Assembly (NCBI GenBank): GCA_021030915.1
Contig: JAGEMR010000077.1
Location: 62,001 to 126,000, forward strand
DNA: 64,000 nucleotides
Origin: Astrothelium macrocarpum
Lineage: Eukaryota; Ascomycota; Dothideomycetes; Trypetheliales; Trypetheliaceae
Direction: 5' to 3'
The notes beneath the pieces were generated by a model. The model searched no databases, had not been told where the DNA came from, and worked only from the letters and a program-made list of their open reading frames with translations. The position numbers and the translations under genes were made by a program. Positions 35,012 to 46,234 of this stretch are shown here, piece by piece; the first letter of the stretch is position 1, and the number at the start of each line of letters is the position of its first letter.

Positions 35012-35606
35012 TTATGTGGTAGACTCTTTTGGAGTGGGTTCTTGAGCTTCCGGCATCGCAGCGTCTTCGGTATCCGCTGATGATTTGTTGTTCGCTGGTT
35101 CATCTCCTATGTGCTTCGAAGGCTGCTTTGAGATATCCGGCCGCTGTTGCTGCTTCGCGATTGTAGAATTGAGATCATCCCAATTGGCCTGCCGAGAAGT
35201 TAAACATGCTCTAGAACATGGGGTAGAAGAAACAAACACGTCGTGCTTTGACTTTCTTCCCTTTCTCCACACTAGAGGCCAGCTTTTTCCCGAGCCTGTC
35301 CAGATTCCTGTCTGCCCGTTCCAGACCTCTTTGATGACGGACGCGCTGTTGCCGACTCATGTTCTTTTGTTTCCGTTTCTTCACAATACCGCCATCTCTC
35401 AGACCAAGCACGTTTGCTTGGAATTGTGCTGTCTCAACTGGGGGTTCGATATTCTTTAGAGATTTGTCTGTGTCAATGGATGGCGATTGTTCCCTTCTCG
35501 CGGCGCGCGACCTTGATGAGACGGCTAAAGTGATAAATGAGTATTGTACCGGTACAGTCTTCAAGCAGAACTCACGTTTTTTCTTGAGCTTAGCGGTTTT
35601 GGCCAT
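35012..35606 (-). CDS. alb1: Ribosome biogenesis protein Alb1
   Basis: Alb1 shuttles with Arx1 on late pre-60S particles between nucleus and cytoplasm. Exons 35576-35606, 35238-35524 and 35012-35188 total 495 nt, or 164 residues. The start MAKTAKLKKK, the motif SRAARREQSPSIDTDKSLK and the basic block KKRKQKNMSRQQRVRHQRG are the family's hallmark. After the second intron the frame continues KARR|ANWDDLNSTI, the conserved acidic/aromatic motif, and then a low-complexity tail. The second donor (GTTTGT) was chosen because only it keeps the frame into ANWDD. The gene is divergent from ubp1, with 258 bp between start codons. Confidence 0.88.
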
Positions 35607-35864
35607 GGTTGTGAGGAAGTTAAAGTTAGAGTGGGGTGAGATTTCGTTTGTACATGTTCGGAGTGTGGGTGATTCTCCGTTAGGCTTTGGCCGTGCCGTG
35701 CGTACTCAAACCACCACCAACCAACCTTCCCCGTCCTTCAAACGATTGATTTGTCTTCCAGCGCCTAGCTACAATTCCCATGCTTGCGCTATATATCATT
35801 CACTTTCGTCCGTCTCGGAGAATCCATCGTCCTCCGGCATTCTCCCCCAATTGCTCACAACATC

Positions 35865-38039
35865 ATGACCTTTACTGGACACTCTCACTTTGAACCCAAT
35901 ACAGGACGTTTTGCGCCGGACCATATATCGGGCGCTGGCATTGCGTTCTCCCTCCTGTGCATCTATCTAATCATCCACTTGAAGGCCTCACAATCGTTTG
36001 GCATCTCCGCACTCTACTTCTTATCACGTCTATGGAACCGCTTAGTCGAGATGACGCCGTTTAGCGTACTTCCTAGAAAACCTTTCGGCTTGGACACTGA
36101 GGACCTGCTCAAAGGCTTACAACCCGACAGTTCCTCAAGTGTTTTTGGAATCTTCAAAGGACGTACACATTCGAAGACTCTGCCGGGGCTTGGCAATTGG
36201 GATAACTCTTGCTATCAGAACAGCGTTATCCAGGCCCTGGCATCACTCCCTGACTTCCATACCTTCCTTAATCAAACAAATCGGGATACAAGTGAGATTT
36301 CGGAAGAAACTACAAATGATGCGCTACGAGAGATTCTTTCGAAACTCAATGACCCAGCAAGAGGGGGACAGGTTCTATGGACTCCATCAAAGCTTAAATC
36401 GATGAGTAGTTGGCAGCAGCAAGACGCCCAAGAGTATTTCTCAAAGATTATGGATCAAATGGAGAAGGATATTGCTGGGACGTGGAAGCCACTAGTTAAA
36501 GCACAAGGCTTGGAAGCTATCAATACTGTTGGAGAAGACCATCAGCTTCAAGAATTGGCCGAACAAACCGATGGAACATCACTTGAACCCGATCTCGCGA
36601 ATCAAGATCGCCCGGAATCTGAAGTCGATGTGAAGTATCCGTCTGTTAGCGCATCGCCATTAGTAAACCCTTTAGAAGGCTTCTTGGGTCAACGTGTTGC
36701 ATGCATGACTTGTGGATTTAGTGAAGGATTGTCTCTCATTCCCTTCAACTGCATCACAGTTCCTCTCGGAGATCGGAATACCTACGAGCTTCGAGAATGT
36801 TTAGATGAATATACAAAACTCGAAGTAATTGATGAGGTGGAATGCGCGAAATGCACACTTCTACGTAGCCAACATGCGCTTGAGCAACTCCAGGCGGCAA
36901 GTTCTAATGACCGCAGCGAAGACCAAATATTCCATGAAGATATTCGAGCCCGATTAGAGGCTGTTGAAACCGCACTTGAAGACGACGACTTTTCCGACAA
37001 TACCCTCACTAAACGCTGTCAAATATCTAAGAAGAATAGAGTCAGCGGGGCCAAGTCACGACAAGCGATCATTGCGAAACTACCACACAATCTTGCTATA
37101 CACATCAATCGTAGTGTTTTTGACGAGTTTACTGGTGCGCAAAGAAAGAATTACGCACAAGTCAGTTTCCCAAAGAATTTAGACCTTAGATCATGGTGTC
37201 TTGGAAGATCGTCTCTAAGTGATAATGGAACAAGTGAAGAGAGTGAAGAACTCTGGTCTCTTGACCCACGGCAATCTCTGCTCGCCGGCCAGGCGTCTGC
37301 ATCTGCATCTTCGATTACAGACTACGAGCTCCACGCTGTCATAACGCATTACGGTCGACATGAGAACGGCCATTACATTTGCTATCGCAAGCGTGCCGTG
37401 CGTCCGGGGGACGAAGCGCAAGTATCTGAACACTCTGATTCGAAGGAGCAAACAGAAGAAGGATGGTGGCGTCTCAGTGATGAAGACGTATCTCCTGTGA
37501 GCGAAGAGGATATCCTGCGGCAAGGCGGAGTCTTCATGCTGTTCTACGAACGAAAGCGAACAATATCTATGGCTACTGACCGTATGCCAAATACTCAGCC
37601 AGCCGAAGTCACGGAGCTCCAGACGCATGAGCCAGCAGAAGCGATGGCGAATGACAAGGAAGAGCAGCCCGCTCCGTTTGAAGATAGCTCTCTCATGGAC
37701 AGCGCCGAAACGCTAAAACCCAAAGCTATAGAGCCGGCCACATCAGATCTTAGCTCACCTCATACACCAGACGATGATGTTCCCACAGAGCAAGATTACG
37801 AGCAAGACGTTTCAATGGCAGATAGTTCTGTCGTTGACCACGAATCCACCACAAATACATCGATCAGTGAAGACGAGTCTGGCCCAATAATTGCGACGGA
37901 ATCGGAGGTTTCAACATCATCAACGACAACCATACCACCGCCTCCTCAACTTCGGCACATGCGCACATCGAGATACGATGATCAGCGCAAGGACGATTCC
38001 TTTTCATCGTCACGGGCGCCTATGGTCGCGGCAACGTGA
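35865..38039 (+). CDS. ubp1: Membrane-anchored ubiquitin C-terminal hydrolase, Ubp1 type
   Basis: A deubiquitinating cysteine protease of the USP family, 724 residues on one exon. One hydrophobic segment (AGIAFSLLCIYLIIHL) near residues 24-40 predicts an N-terminal anchor, as in yeast Ubp1. The Cys box reads LPGLGNWDNSCYQNSVIQAL with catalytic Cys116, and QQQDAQEYFSKIMDQ follows. The His box reads THYGRHENGHYICYRK with catalytic His503. Two CxxC pairs (ACMTCG, VECAKC) fit the USP zinc-binding fingers. After about residue 580 the tail is acidic, Ser/Thr-rich and probably disordered. The frame is open 27 codons further upstream, but the ATG at 35865 is the one before the anchor and matches family starts. 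Substrates are unknown; ER or endocytic location is inferred from the yeast protein. Confidence 0.92.
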   Translation: MTFTGHSHFEPNTGRFAPDHISGAGIAFSLLCIYLIIHLKASQSFGISALYFLSRLWNRLVEMTPFSVLPRKPFGLDTEDLLKGLQPDSSSSVFGIFKGRTHSKTLPGLGNWDNSCYQNSVIQALASLPDFHTFLNQTNRDTSEISEETTNDALREILSKLNDPARGGQVLWTPSKLKSMSSWQQQDAQEYFSKIMDQMEKDIAGTWKPLVKAQGLEAINTVGEDHQLQELAEQTDGTSLEPDLANQDRPESEVDVKYPSVSASPLVNPLEGFLGQRVACMTCGFSEGLSLIPFNCITVPLGDRNTYELRECLDEYTKLEVIDEVECAKCTLLRSQHALEQLQAASSNDRSEDQIFHEDIRARLEAVETALEDDDFSDNTLTKRCQISKKNRVSGAKSRQAIIAKLPHNLAIHINRSVFDEFTGAQRKNYAQVSFPKNLDLRSWCLGRSSLSDNGTSEESEELWSLDPRQSLLAGQASASASSITDYELHAVITHYGRHENGHYICYRKRAVRPGDEAQVSEHSDSKEQTEEGWWRLSDEDVSPVSEEDILRQGGVFMLFYERKRTISMATDRMPNTQPAEVTELQTHEPAEAMANDKEEQPAPFEDSSLMDSAETLKPKAIEPATSDLSSPHTPDDDVPTEQDYEQDVSMADSSVVDHESTTNTSISEDESGPIIATESEVSTSSTTTIPPPPQLRHMRTSRYDDQRKDDSFSSSRAPMVAAT

Positions 38040-38432
38040 GCGAATACGACGCAGCAAGGTTCGAGCGATACGGCAGGATGGCTGGACTGTTTGAATGCAT
38101 AGCGATCTGGCGTTTTAGGTAGTCTTGCATTTTTGCGGCTTCGATTGTATCAATACGCTCAGGGATTTGCAGCAACGGTGGGATGAAATTGGGAAATAGT
38201 CAATATTTTGCTTTTTACGTGCATAGATACGCTTATGCATTCACGCAAACAAATAAGTTATGAATTAGAGCTCTGATCTTACCCAGCTTTGTTGCCCGAC
38301 TTCCAGCGTCTGGATTAACTCGATTTGTCCTGAAAATGATATGTAGCCGGGCAGATTCAATCCAGTCTATTACGGCCTTTGACGTGGCCATTTGCGGGAA
38401 TAGAGCGCACTTTTAATTGATCGTGGCATACA
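38040..38432. other. Intergenic, ubp1 to HET gene
   Basis: No gene seen. It is an AT-rich 3' flank followed by a promoter region. Confidence 0.4.
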
Positions 38433-40364
38433 ATGGCTGCCTCTCAAACATCGCCATACCAACCGCTTGCACAAGATCAATTTCGCCTATTGACGATTCA
38501 CCCATCCTATGGCTCCAAAGATAGCATCCTAGAATGTAATTTGATGATCGAGAAACCACAAAATCGGCCATACTCTTCGCTGTCATATTGCTGGGGTGAT
38601 ATCAGCGATACTACTATCATACACCTCAGTGGCCTGGATTTTAAGATCACGAGAAACCTAGAAGCCGCGCTGAGACAGCTGCGTCAAGCAGATGACACGT
38701 TTGTCATCTGGGTTGATGCAATCTGTATCAATCAATTGGATGTCGATGAGCGGACTGCGCAGGTTGGCGTCATGTATCAAATTTACTCTATGGCGGAGGA
38801 AGTCATTGTTTGGCTAGGCATAGAAGGCGAGCACAGCAATCTGGCGATGGGATTAATCAAGTTTTTCGGTCGATTCTTGTGTGATGCTGGCGTAGATAGT
38901 ATCTACTCCTACATGTATGATTCGGCAGTGCAAGATAAAATTGAAGAAGGAGAGATGCAGATTTGGGCTAGAGCAGAACAGCATGGCTTGATCATCCCCG
39001 AGGCCTGGGAAGCTGTAGCGCGGCTGCTTGAAAGACCATGGTGGACGAGAGTTTGGATTATGCAAGAAGTCGCTCTAGCAAAAACTGTCAAAGTTGTATG
39101 TGGACATTTGGAGGTCTCTTTAACGGATCTGGTGGCCATTCCATACTTTACGGTTGCTTTGAGTAAAATGACTGTGTTGGATTCGACGAATGCACAGTCG
39201 GCGATATCTCAGCTCGAAGACATCTCCCAGTGTACCTCTATATTGACTTATTGTGAAACGATGTTGGATTTTCCGTCTAAAAGAATCTCGCAATACAATC
39301 TCCTATCTGCTCTGTTGCAATTGGCTCCCAGAGGCTGCAGCGATGCTCGGGACAAGGTGTTCGGTACTTTGGGGATGTTACAGTCTGACGGGATGATCAA
39401 AGTAGACTACAAGCAATCCACGGCACAGACATATACGTTATGTGCCCGGGCATTGGCCGAGTTGAAAGACGAAGGTGGCCCCGAGATGTATATGCGTCTG
39501 AGAATCTTCAAGTTTGCAGGGCTTGGTCATTTGAATAGAGCAACAGGTGAACTCAGTTCACTTCCTTCCTGGGTACCTGACTGGACGGCTTTCGAGAATG
39601 ACTGTATGCCGAAAGCACTCTCGGATCACTGGATGAACAGACTGGACCTACCCACCAAACTCGATTTTGTTGATTCAGGACGAGCTATCAAGGTACAAGC
39701 TTTCATATTGGATCATGTGAAGAGAGTGGAACCAGGTACTATGTTGCCTTGGAATACTAAAACCTTGAATGATGGATCAGCTATATGCCCAACAGGCGGC
39801 AGCTCGAGACTTCATGCTTTTTTCCGCGCTCTGATGTCGCTTGATTTCTCAGCAGGTTTCGTGACAGAGGAGATATTTGGCGCTATAGCTGGCATTCTTT
39901 ATCACTGGTTCGAGGACCGTTGTAAATCTGCTGAGGAAGAAGCACGGAATGCAAGTCTGAGAGAACTTTACGACGCACGTGATGCGCCTGCATCGTGGAA
40001 TATCGGCTCTCTATTCCCGTTCTGTTTGGGCCATATCCATATACGAGCTTGGGATACAAAATTCTCGTTTGAGGACCTCTCGCAGACCTTCCTTCCGAGA
40101 ATTATGAAACAAGCGGCTGAGTCAATTTCGAGAAAGTCTTGGTTCGCGACAGCAGGAGGTTATCTCGGGCTAGGTCCTGAAGGGGTGAAAGAAGGCGATG
40201 TGCTCTTTGTCACTCCAGGCGTCCAAGTTCCATGTCTTTTGAGAGGAGAGCCAAGCAATTGTGTTCTCGTCGGTGAGGCGTACCTGGACGGCTTGATGCA
40301 TGGCGAGATTTCTGAGGTACGTAAGACGAGAGGTTTGGAACAAACAACATTGATCATTCATTGA
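38433..40364 (+). CDS. Heterokaryon incompatibility (HET) domain protein
   Basis: A 643-residue single-exon protein. The HET domain (PF06985) spans about residues 47-205: YSSLSYCWGD opens it, FVIWVDAICINQLDVDERTAQV is the central block and VWLGIEGE follows. LERPWWTRVWIMQEVALA closes the family signature. The C-terminal part includes APRGCSDARDKVFGTLGML and VDYKQSTAQTYT, seen in many HET proteins of moulds, and ends with a small beta domain (EGDVLFVTPGVQVPCLLR). Some HET proteins trigger cell death when unlike hyphae fuse, but most of the large family, including this one, has no tested role. There is no NACHT, WD40 or other partner domain. No intron is needed. Confidence 0.93.
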   Translation: MAASQTSPYQPLAQDQFRLLTIHPSYGSKDSILECNLMIEKPQNRPYSSLSYCWGDISDTTIIHLSGLDFKITRNLEAALRQLRQADDTFVIWVDAICINQLDVDERTAQVGVMYQIYSMAEEVIVWLGIEGEHSNLAMGLIKFFGRFLCDAGVDSIYSYMYDSAVQDKIEEGEMQIWARAEQHGLIIPEAWEAVARLLERPWWTRVWIMQEVALAKTVKVVCGHLEVSLTDLVAIPYFTVALSKMTVLDSTNAQSAISQLEDISQCTSILTYCETMLDFPSKRISQYNLLSALLQLAPRGCSDARDKVFGTLGMLQSDGMIKVDYKQSTAQTYTLCARALAELKDEGGPEMYMRLRIFKFAGLGHLNRATGELSSLPSWVPDWTAFENDCMPKALSDHWMNRLDLPTKLDFVDSGRAIKVQAFILDHVKRVEPGTMLPWNTKTLNDGSAICPTGGSSRLHAFFRALMSLDFSAGFVTEEIFGAIAGILYHWFEDRCKSAEEEARNASLRELYDARDAPASWNIGSLFPFCLGHIHIRAWDTKFSFEDLSQTFLPRIMKQAAESISRKSWFATAGGYLGLGPEGVKEGDVLFVTPGVQVPCLLRGEPSNCVLVGEAYLDGLMHGEISEVRKTRGLEQTTLIIH

Positions 40365-40681
40365 ATCAATCCTCCATGGCCTGTGTAAGGTCCAAATTTC
40401 GTTGCTGCTAGTAGTAATTTGCAGTATGAAGGCTCATTGAATTTAGAGAAATCTTCTAAGAATTTCCGATTTTTCCAAGGACGGCCAGTGGTATGTGTTG
40501 GCAAAGTCTACGACCTAAAGGTTTACAGCCTGACGTCCCTACTCTCAGAGCATTGCACGATTTTGTCATTAAAGCCGTGGCAGGTAAAATGAAACCCATT
40601 GATGCTAATTGAGCTATTTCACAACAGTTGCGCCGCTGAGTAATACCAACACTAATGCTTCCCATTTCACGAATTCTTCCA
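40365..40681. other. Intergenic, convergent 3' flanks
   Basis: Short region between the stop codons of the HET gene and eL32. No gene seen. Confidence 0.4.
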
Positions 40682-41351
40682 TCATGATTCCGTAGTGACC
40701 TTTGCCTTCCCATTTGTGACCTTCACGCCTAGCTGCTTTGCCCTTGCGATGATCTCAACTCGCTTCCGTGATGATACCCCGTGTGCGATCCTGATCGTCT
40801 ATTGTCAGTCACAATCTACTAATTGAGAGTAACGTCACGTACTCGGCGGCGAATGTCCGGTTGTGCATGAGAAGAACATCCAATTCGCTTGTGTTGTTGA
40901 CAAGGAAAGCTTTGTGTCCAGAGGGCATCATATGCCGCGTCTTCTTATTCGAGCCATAGCCGATCTGTAAGAATACCGTGCTCGTCAGCTGTGGTGCGCT
41001 CAAAATTGTAGTCACCGTTGCTCCAGTCCAGTTTGTATCCTCAACTTCAAACTTTTTTTTCCCCGTAATACTCAAGTGAAATTGCTTATATGTCCAAGTT
41101 GATCCGTACCTTTGGCATAGCAGCCTGACCCTTGAATCGTCTCCGCACTCGGTTGTCAATACCCTTCGGCTTCCTCCAGCTCGGGTCAACACATTTAAAG
41201 CGATCGCTTTGGTGACGATTGAAGCGCGCGGTGCCTGAAAAAATCACATCAATTATTAGAATTTGTTTGAATACATGGCTCAATAGGAGGGTTAAAAGTC
41301 GAATTACTTACGCTTCTTGATGATGGGAACGTGCTTCTTTGCGGCCACCAT
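40682..41351 (-). CDS. rpl32: 60S ribosomal protein eL32
   Basis: A component of the large ribosomal subunit. Exons 41312-41351, 41110-41234, 40843-40964 and 40682-40790 total 396 nt, or 131 residues, the normal size. The protein reads [20 protein letters not shown], then [40 protein letters not shown] and [19 protein letters not shown], all diagnostic. It ends in a basic helix ([17 protein letters not shown]). The introns are 77, 145 and 52 bp. The longer ones at the 5' side are typical of ribosomal protein genes. I checked the 145-bp intron for a box C/D snoRNA and found none convincing. Confidence 0.96.
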
Positions 41352-42522
41352 CTATAGCCAGATACGTGGTCAGCATAGTCTTTGGAGAACAGTAACTATA
41401 TTTGGTTCTTTGAAGCATACCTTGCCGGTAGTAGAGGGGATGTATGTTGTCAATGATGGTGACTACCGTCGTCTTGATACAAAATCCCACCCCTGTCGCG
41501 TGGTTGCGGCGCTAATGGCTCGCTTGCGGATAAACCTTGATCCGCACCGTTTCGTCTCTAGGTATCGAGAATTGCTGTCTTGTACCATTTGTAGCATCTC
41601 ACAGCGAGTCATGAGAGTGCAGGTACCTCGATGTCATCACAAAGGGTGATTCTATGACTCGTTTTTCATGCAAACATTACAGTCTGTTTCACAAAGCACA
41701 TTTGGATTTTTCCGTCGTATTAGGCTTTTGCTTTTTTTTCACTATGCTATCTCTCGCCTGATGCCTTTGAAAACTGAAAAAGCAAGGACTAATTATGCTC
41801 GAAGATGGAAACAGTTAAGAATAGCGACGGGTATCTCACCATCTGCGTACGCCCACACTGTGCCACATGAATCCTCGATAAAATAAGCCCCTTGAATTAA
41901 GCGGCCGGCGCAGCCGTGCCTTGGATAGAGTACCGCATAGAAACCTTCAGTCCAGTACCATAACCCCCGTTCTGCTCAACTGACAAGGACAACATAGGGA
42001 ATATTTGAGCATTGAGGAGAGAAGATGGACTTGGACTCAACAAGGGAAACTGGAAGAACAGACAAACAGAACAAAGGTATCCGACAGATTAACACCGATA
42101 AGTTTCCCAGTATATGTCCCTTCCCCAAGGCGCACTTTGTCTCGTCATCAGCCGGCTCAGCCTGCGCCCCAGTACTCTTGGTCAGCGCCTTCCGTTGAAG
42201 AGAGGCCGTTATTCTTGTGTGTGTACCATCAGGTTCCTGACTTGTCCAGCCCACATTATTACGCCAGAAAGTCCCATTCATAAAATCAAAGGAGATAGGA
42301 TAGGTGAAAAAGTAGATAGTCGAGTGAAGTCAGAGCTTCGCAAATGTGAGGAGATGGTCAGGTGATTGATCGGAAGATCGAGAGAGGTCGGAAAATTTTC
42401 GTAACATGGCCACAATTGGAAAAGATGGTGGATGTGGTATTAAAGTAGGTAGTAAACAGATGCAGATAGACGCGCATTTGGAGCGACAGATTGTAGACAT
42501 GGATGAGATGTGACCGTAAGAT
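41352..42522. other. Intergenic, 1.2 kb upstream of eL32
   Basis: It holds the eL32 promoter and the 3' flank of the homeobox gene. Frames on both strands are short and unrelated to known proteins. Confidence 0.4.
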
Positions 42523-44435
42523 TTACATGTTGGACTGACCAGGGCTTAGCCCTGGACTCAGTGACTGAGGATCAATGGTTCCGTATGGCACAAGGTTCTG
42601 CATGTCAATGTGGTGGTCGTGAACATGATTCTCTTCCAGCGGCCCACGGAAGGGCAGTGTCATGCTTTGAGCCATGTTTTGCTTTGCATACATGTCCGTA
42701 AGCGCCAGTCCAGCATCTTCGCTTCCGCCTTGCTCATGATGTACCGAGAAGAAATCGCCATCGTGACCCGCGTGATCGAGTGATCCCAGTGGAGGAGATT
42801 GGTTGGCGATCACTGGATCTCCATGTGGGCTGACAGCACTCAGTGGAGAAACCGAGGGTGCAGCGACGCTAGATGGATCAGGCATTGGCGAAAGATATGG
42901 CAGGCTATAAGGTGTCTGAGAGTGCGCAAAAGTAGACAAGTTCTCCGATGGTGCTGTGGATGTGAAAAATGCAGGCGTGCCATATTCGGAGGGGGAATTG
43001 GCGGTTGTTGCAGACATGGGTCCATATTGCTGTCGGTAGTCCAAGTTGAAACTCGCAGAAGTATCGATGCTTAGATTTGGACCAACTGGGCCAAAAGCGC
43101 TGTGATGTTGAGGGATTGGAGCAAAGATGTTCGGGTCTGGCATAGGTGCAGGAGTCTGCTGATGCTCAGGCTGGATGAGAAATGAGGGCATGGGATTATT
43201 GCGAAGCATTGAGAAATCGATGGCCACTGGTACCGATCGACTGCGTTGTCGCTTGTGCCCACGCGGTGGCATACCCATTCCCATTGGATTATTATCACGG
43301 AATACATTGACTGATGGAGGACCCATTTGATTCGGCTGCGAGGCAGGACGGAAGTTTCCAACCGGTGACACTGGAGCAGACACAGGAAGCTGATTTGGAT
43401 CCTGGAAATGTCGGTGCTGGAACGATTCAAGGGAGACTAGCTTTGCGAGTTGACCACTCAACACTTTTGGATGTCCACCAAGATGATGCGTCAGAACCTG
43501 AGAAGCCTGCTGTTCCTCGGTGAAATCGCCACATTGATAGAAGCCACCAGAACCAGAAGAATCCATGAAAAACATTGGTGGCCTAGTGAGCTCAACAATG
43601 AGGCCTCCAGGTCGTTGAGCTGCACCCTCAGCGTTCGACAAAACATCACCAGATTCGAGAGTAATGTTTTTGATGAACGAAAAGGGGTATTCGATCTTGT
43701 AACCAGCAGAATCATTGTTGATGTAATAGGTGACGGTGGATCGATCAGGAGAGTAAAATATTACCAAATCCATAGCAGCCTGGCCGATTCGGCGCCATGA
43801 GCCAATGCTAAGAGATCTGCATGTGAAGTGCTGGATCACTGCGAGAACTTAGAACCAAAATTTACTGCATTAGTTGAAATGTCAACACTAACCAACTTTG
43901 CCACTGCTATTTTCAGGCAGAAGCATAGATCCGTTGTTAAAAGCGGCGTATGGTCCATTGTTGCGACCGAGGTAATTGGCTCCAAGACCTTTACCCATTT
44001 CCATTGCTTGCATCGCGAGATACCGACGCATCGAATCTGGAATGTTGTCACAGTCTTCACCAGTTTCAATGCTTCTTTTGGCCAGTGTCTTTATCTTCGC
44101 TCGTCTACAAAAAATCAGCTTACCGTTATTGAAATAGATTGTATGTAGACGTACCGATTCTGGAACCAGATTTGCACGGAGCGTTCCGTCATGTTGATTT
44201 CCTGTGCTATCCGCTCTCGCACAACAGCAGTGGGGGTTGGGTTTTTGTTAAATTCCACTTCAAGGGTCATGAGCTGCTCCTGAGTAGCACGCTGCCGCTT
44301 CTGGTTCTTCTGTTGTTGGGTAAGTGTGCTTTTTCGTGGCGGGCGACGGGATACGGAGCCATTGGGGGTAGCACTGGTGGGTGTAGTGGCAGTGGGCGAG
44401 GGAGAAGACATATGTATCAGGTCTTCGTTCTGCAT
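42523..44435 (-). CDS. Homeobox transcription factor with fungal-specific partner domain
   Basis: Exons 44155-44435, 43893-44104 and 42523-43838 total 1809 nt, or 602 residues; an internal Met at 44411 would give 594. The homeodomain covers about residues 45-103: [39 protein letters not shown], with the recognition-helix WF.NR complete only after splicing. It resembles fungal Pho2/Phx1-type homeodomains. After a linker comes a conserved globular block starting [33 protein letters not shown], containing a beta-rich part ([18 protein letters not shown]) that accompanies this homeodomain in other moulds. The remaining 300 residues are Pro/Ser/Gln-rich and probably an activation region. Targets are unknown. 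Relatives influence conidiation or phosphate and nutrient responses. Confidence 0.9.
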
Positions 44436-46234
44436 CTTGTGTGTAGTACAGATGAAGGCAATGAGTAGAGATGACGAGCCCGATTGTAGCCTGGGACTGG
44501 AGGATAGTAATTAAAGTAAAGCTATAGCTGGGGACCAAGAGAGGGGCAGGCTGAGGCGTGGTGGACAATGAGTTGAAAGCGAACAAAGCGGAAACTTGTA
44601 AGGAACGTCGTCAGTCGGCCTAGACCGTCCAGGCGGAGAATTGCACAATCGGACGGCGATGACGAATTGACCGAAGATAAAAAATGGCAAACAGCGGGAC
44701 CAGTTTGGCCGTCGAAGGAGTGACTAAAGAAATGGTGGTGGAAGGAAAGTGTAGAGACTGTGCCAAGGAGCACGAGTCTCTGGAAAAGATGGGATTAGTG
44801 CTAAGGAGCGTGGGCGGAGTCGCAGTCACCAAGAGGACGCGAAATCTCCGAAGTGCAGTGGGTGGTGTAGAAAAGAATGGGAAGGGGAGGCCAGAGCGAC
44901 AGGCAAATGGGAGAGGAGCGAGGAGGAAGGGGTGGAGTGGCCGGACGGGCTGAAGTCGACGGGCGTCAAAAGGGGAGAGGCAGCTGCAGGTGCCCCTGGC
45001 TAGTGCGCGCTGCACACTGGGTTTGGAGAGCTCGACACGTCCAAGTCCGTTTCGCTGCCGTTTCCCATGCTCTCCAGCACCCTCACCACTGTAAGCGACT
45101 TGCGGGAAACCAACGCGCCATGACTGACGCCTTGACTGACGCCCGGACGACCGCCTGCGCTGCTGCTCGAGTGTGTGCTGCTCCGCATCGGTACCTGACC
45201 GCCCCTATCTTCCGTGCCCCCATCTGCCGTCGCTCTACACGCTGCCAAGTAGCCAAGTAGCCAAGTACCTCCGTCGTCCCCTGTAGACGCCTCCAAACAT
45301 CCCGCGCTTGGACGCCCTTGTGTGATCTCCATTTAGCGTTACCGTCTGTCTTGAGATCCTTCGCGTGTTCTTCTATGCACCAAGTCCGGCCTAGGGGCCC
45401 TTACCCCAGTACGGCGCGAGTGCAAAACTCCTGAGCGGAAAGCTTGCAGCCTGGTGCCTGGCATTAGGCTTGGCCTGATTGCCGGACCAGTTCTCTCCAG
45501 CTTAGCTCGATCGCGTCTGTCCGGCCACTTTTTGACCGTTCCTCGCTTATCAATGCCGCAATCCCGTTTTTAGCTGTCCTCCAGCCCTCCAGGTCTAGAT
45601 TCAGCAGTATGGGGAGTGTGCTTTGCATGCCGTCAATTATCGAAATGCATTGACTTTTTGCGTCTTTCCGTGGCGCTGATGTTGTGTTGATACTGAGCAG
45701 ATTTGCCCGGTCAGATCCGCGAAACAGCCGGCCTCCTCCAACATCTGCAGTATCACACGGAGCCGGGACACGTGCTGGGCCAACACATTTTGCAAGCCCT
45801 CCAGCATTTCATCCCGGCATAAAGTCACGTTATGCAGGATCTAGCCTCATTTTGAAAAAGGTTTGTTCCTGCGACGATGCCAGTGGTCCTGGGTCTTCAT
45901 AGTGTACCATCCCATGTCCGTTATTTTGGTTCACAGCTAGGGCGTGTTAGAGATCTTATCGATGCAGTAGCTTCCCATGACGGCTTCCATCGCCCTAACT
46001 TACGCCACCGTATTCTCAAAAACTTACCATAACTTCCCTCAGGGGCTCCATGTCCTTCATCCATGTTCAACGTGCTTATGCCAGCCCGCCTGACACGCGT
46101 CCAGAAGAATTCCGTCAAAACGATTTGCTGCTTACCACCGATTAACGGTGCTAGATTGTTTGATGCAAAGTATTTTAGGTAAACGGATATCTATTTCTTA
46201 CCGCCCATCGACTAGAAGCCTTAACATCACCTCA
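44436..46234. other. Intergenic, 1.8 kb upstream of the homeobox gene
   Basis: The homeobox side (44500-45000) is C/T-rich on the transcribed strand, which suggests a long 5' leader. Small frames occur, none supported. A three-copy 8-bp repeat is listed separately. The right part is the mdm10 3' flank. Confidence 0.4.
45244..45267 (+). repeat. Perfect 8-bp tandem repeat, three copies
   Basis: GCCAAGTA is repeated exactly three times in the long upstream region of the homeobox gene. It could be a simple slippage product or a short regulatory cluster; nothing in the sequence decides. Confidence 0.7.

Noticed and set aside
34741..35103. 120-codon minus-strand frame overlapping the alb1 end
   Set aside because: Different frame from alb1, no domain, and alb1 accounts for the conserved sequence.
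40965..41109. Possible snoRNA in the 145-bp eL32 intron
   Set aside because: A CTGA occurs, but no acceptable box C (RTGATGA) near the 5' side and no terminal stem.
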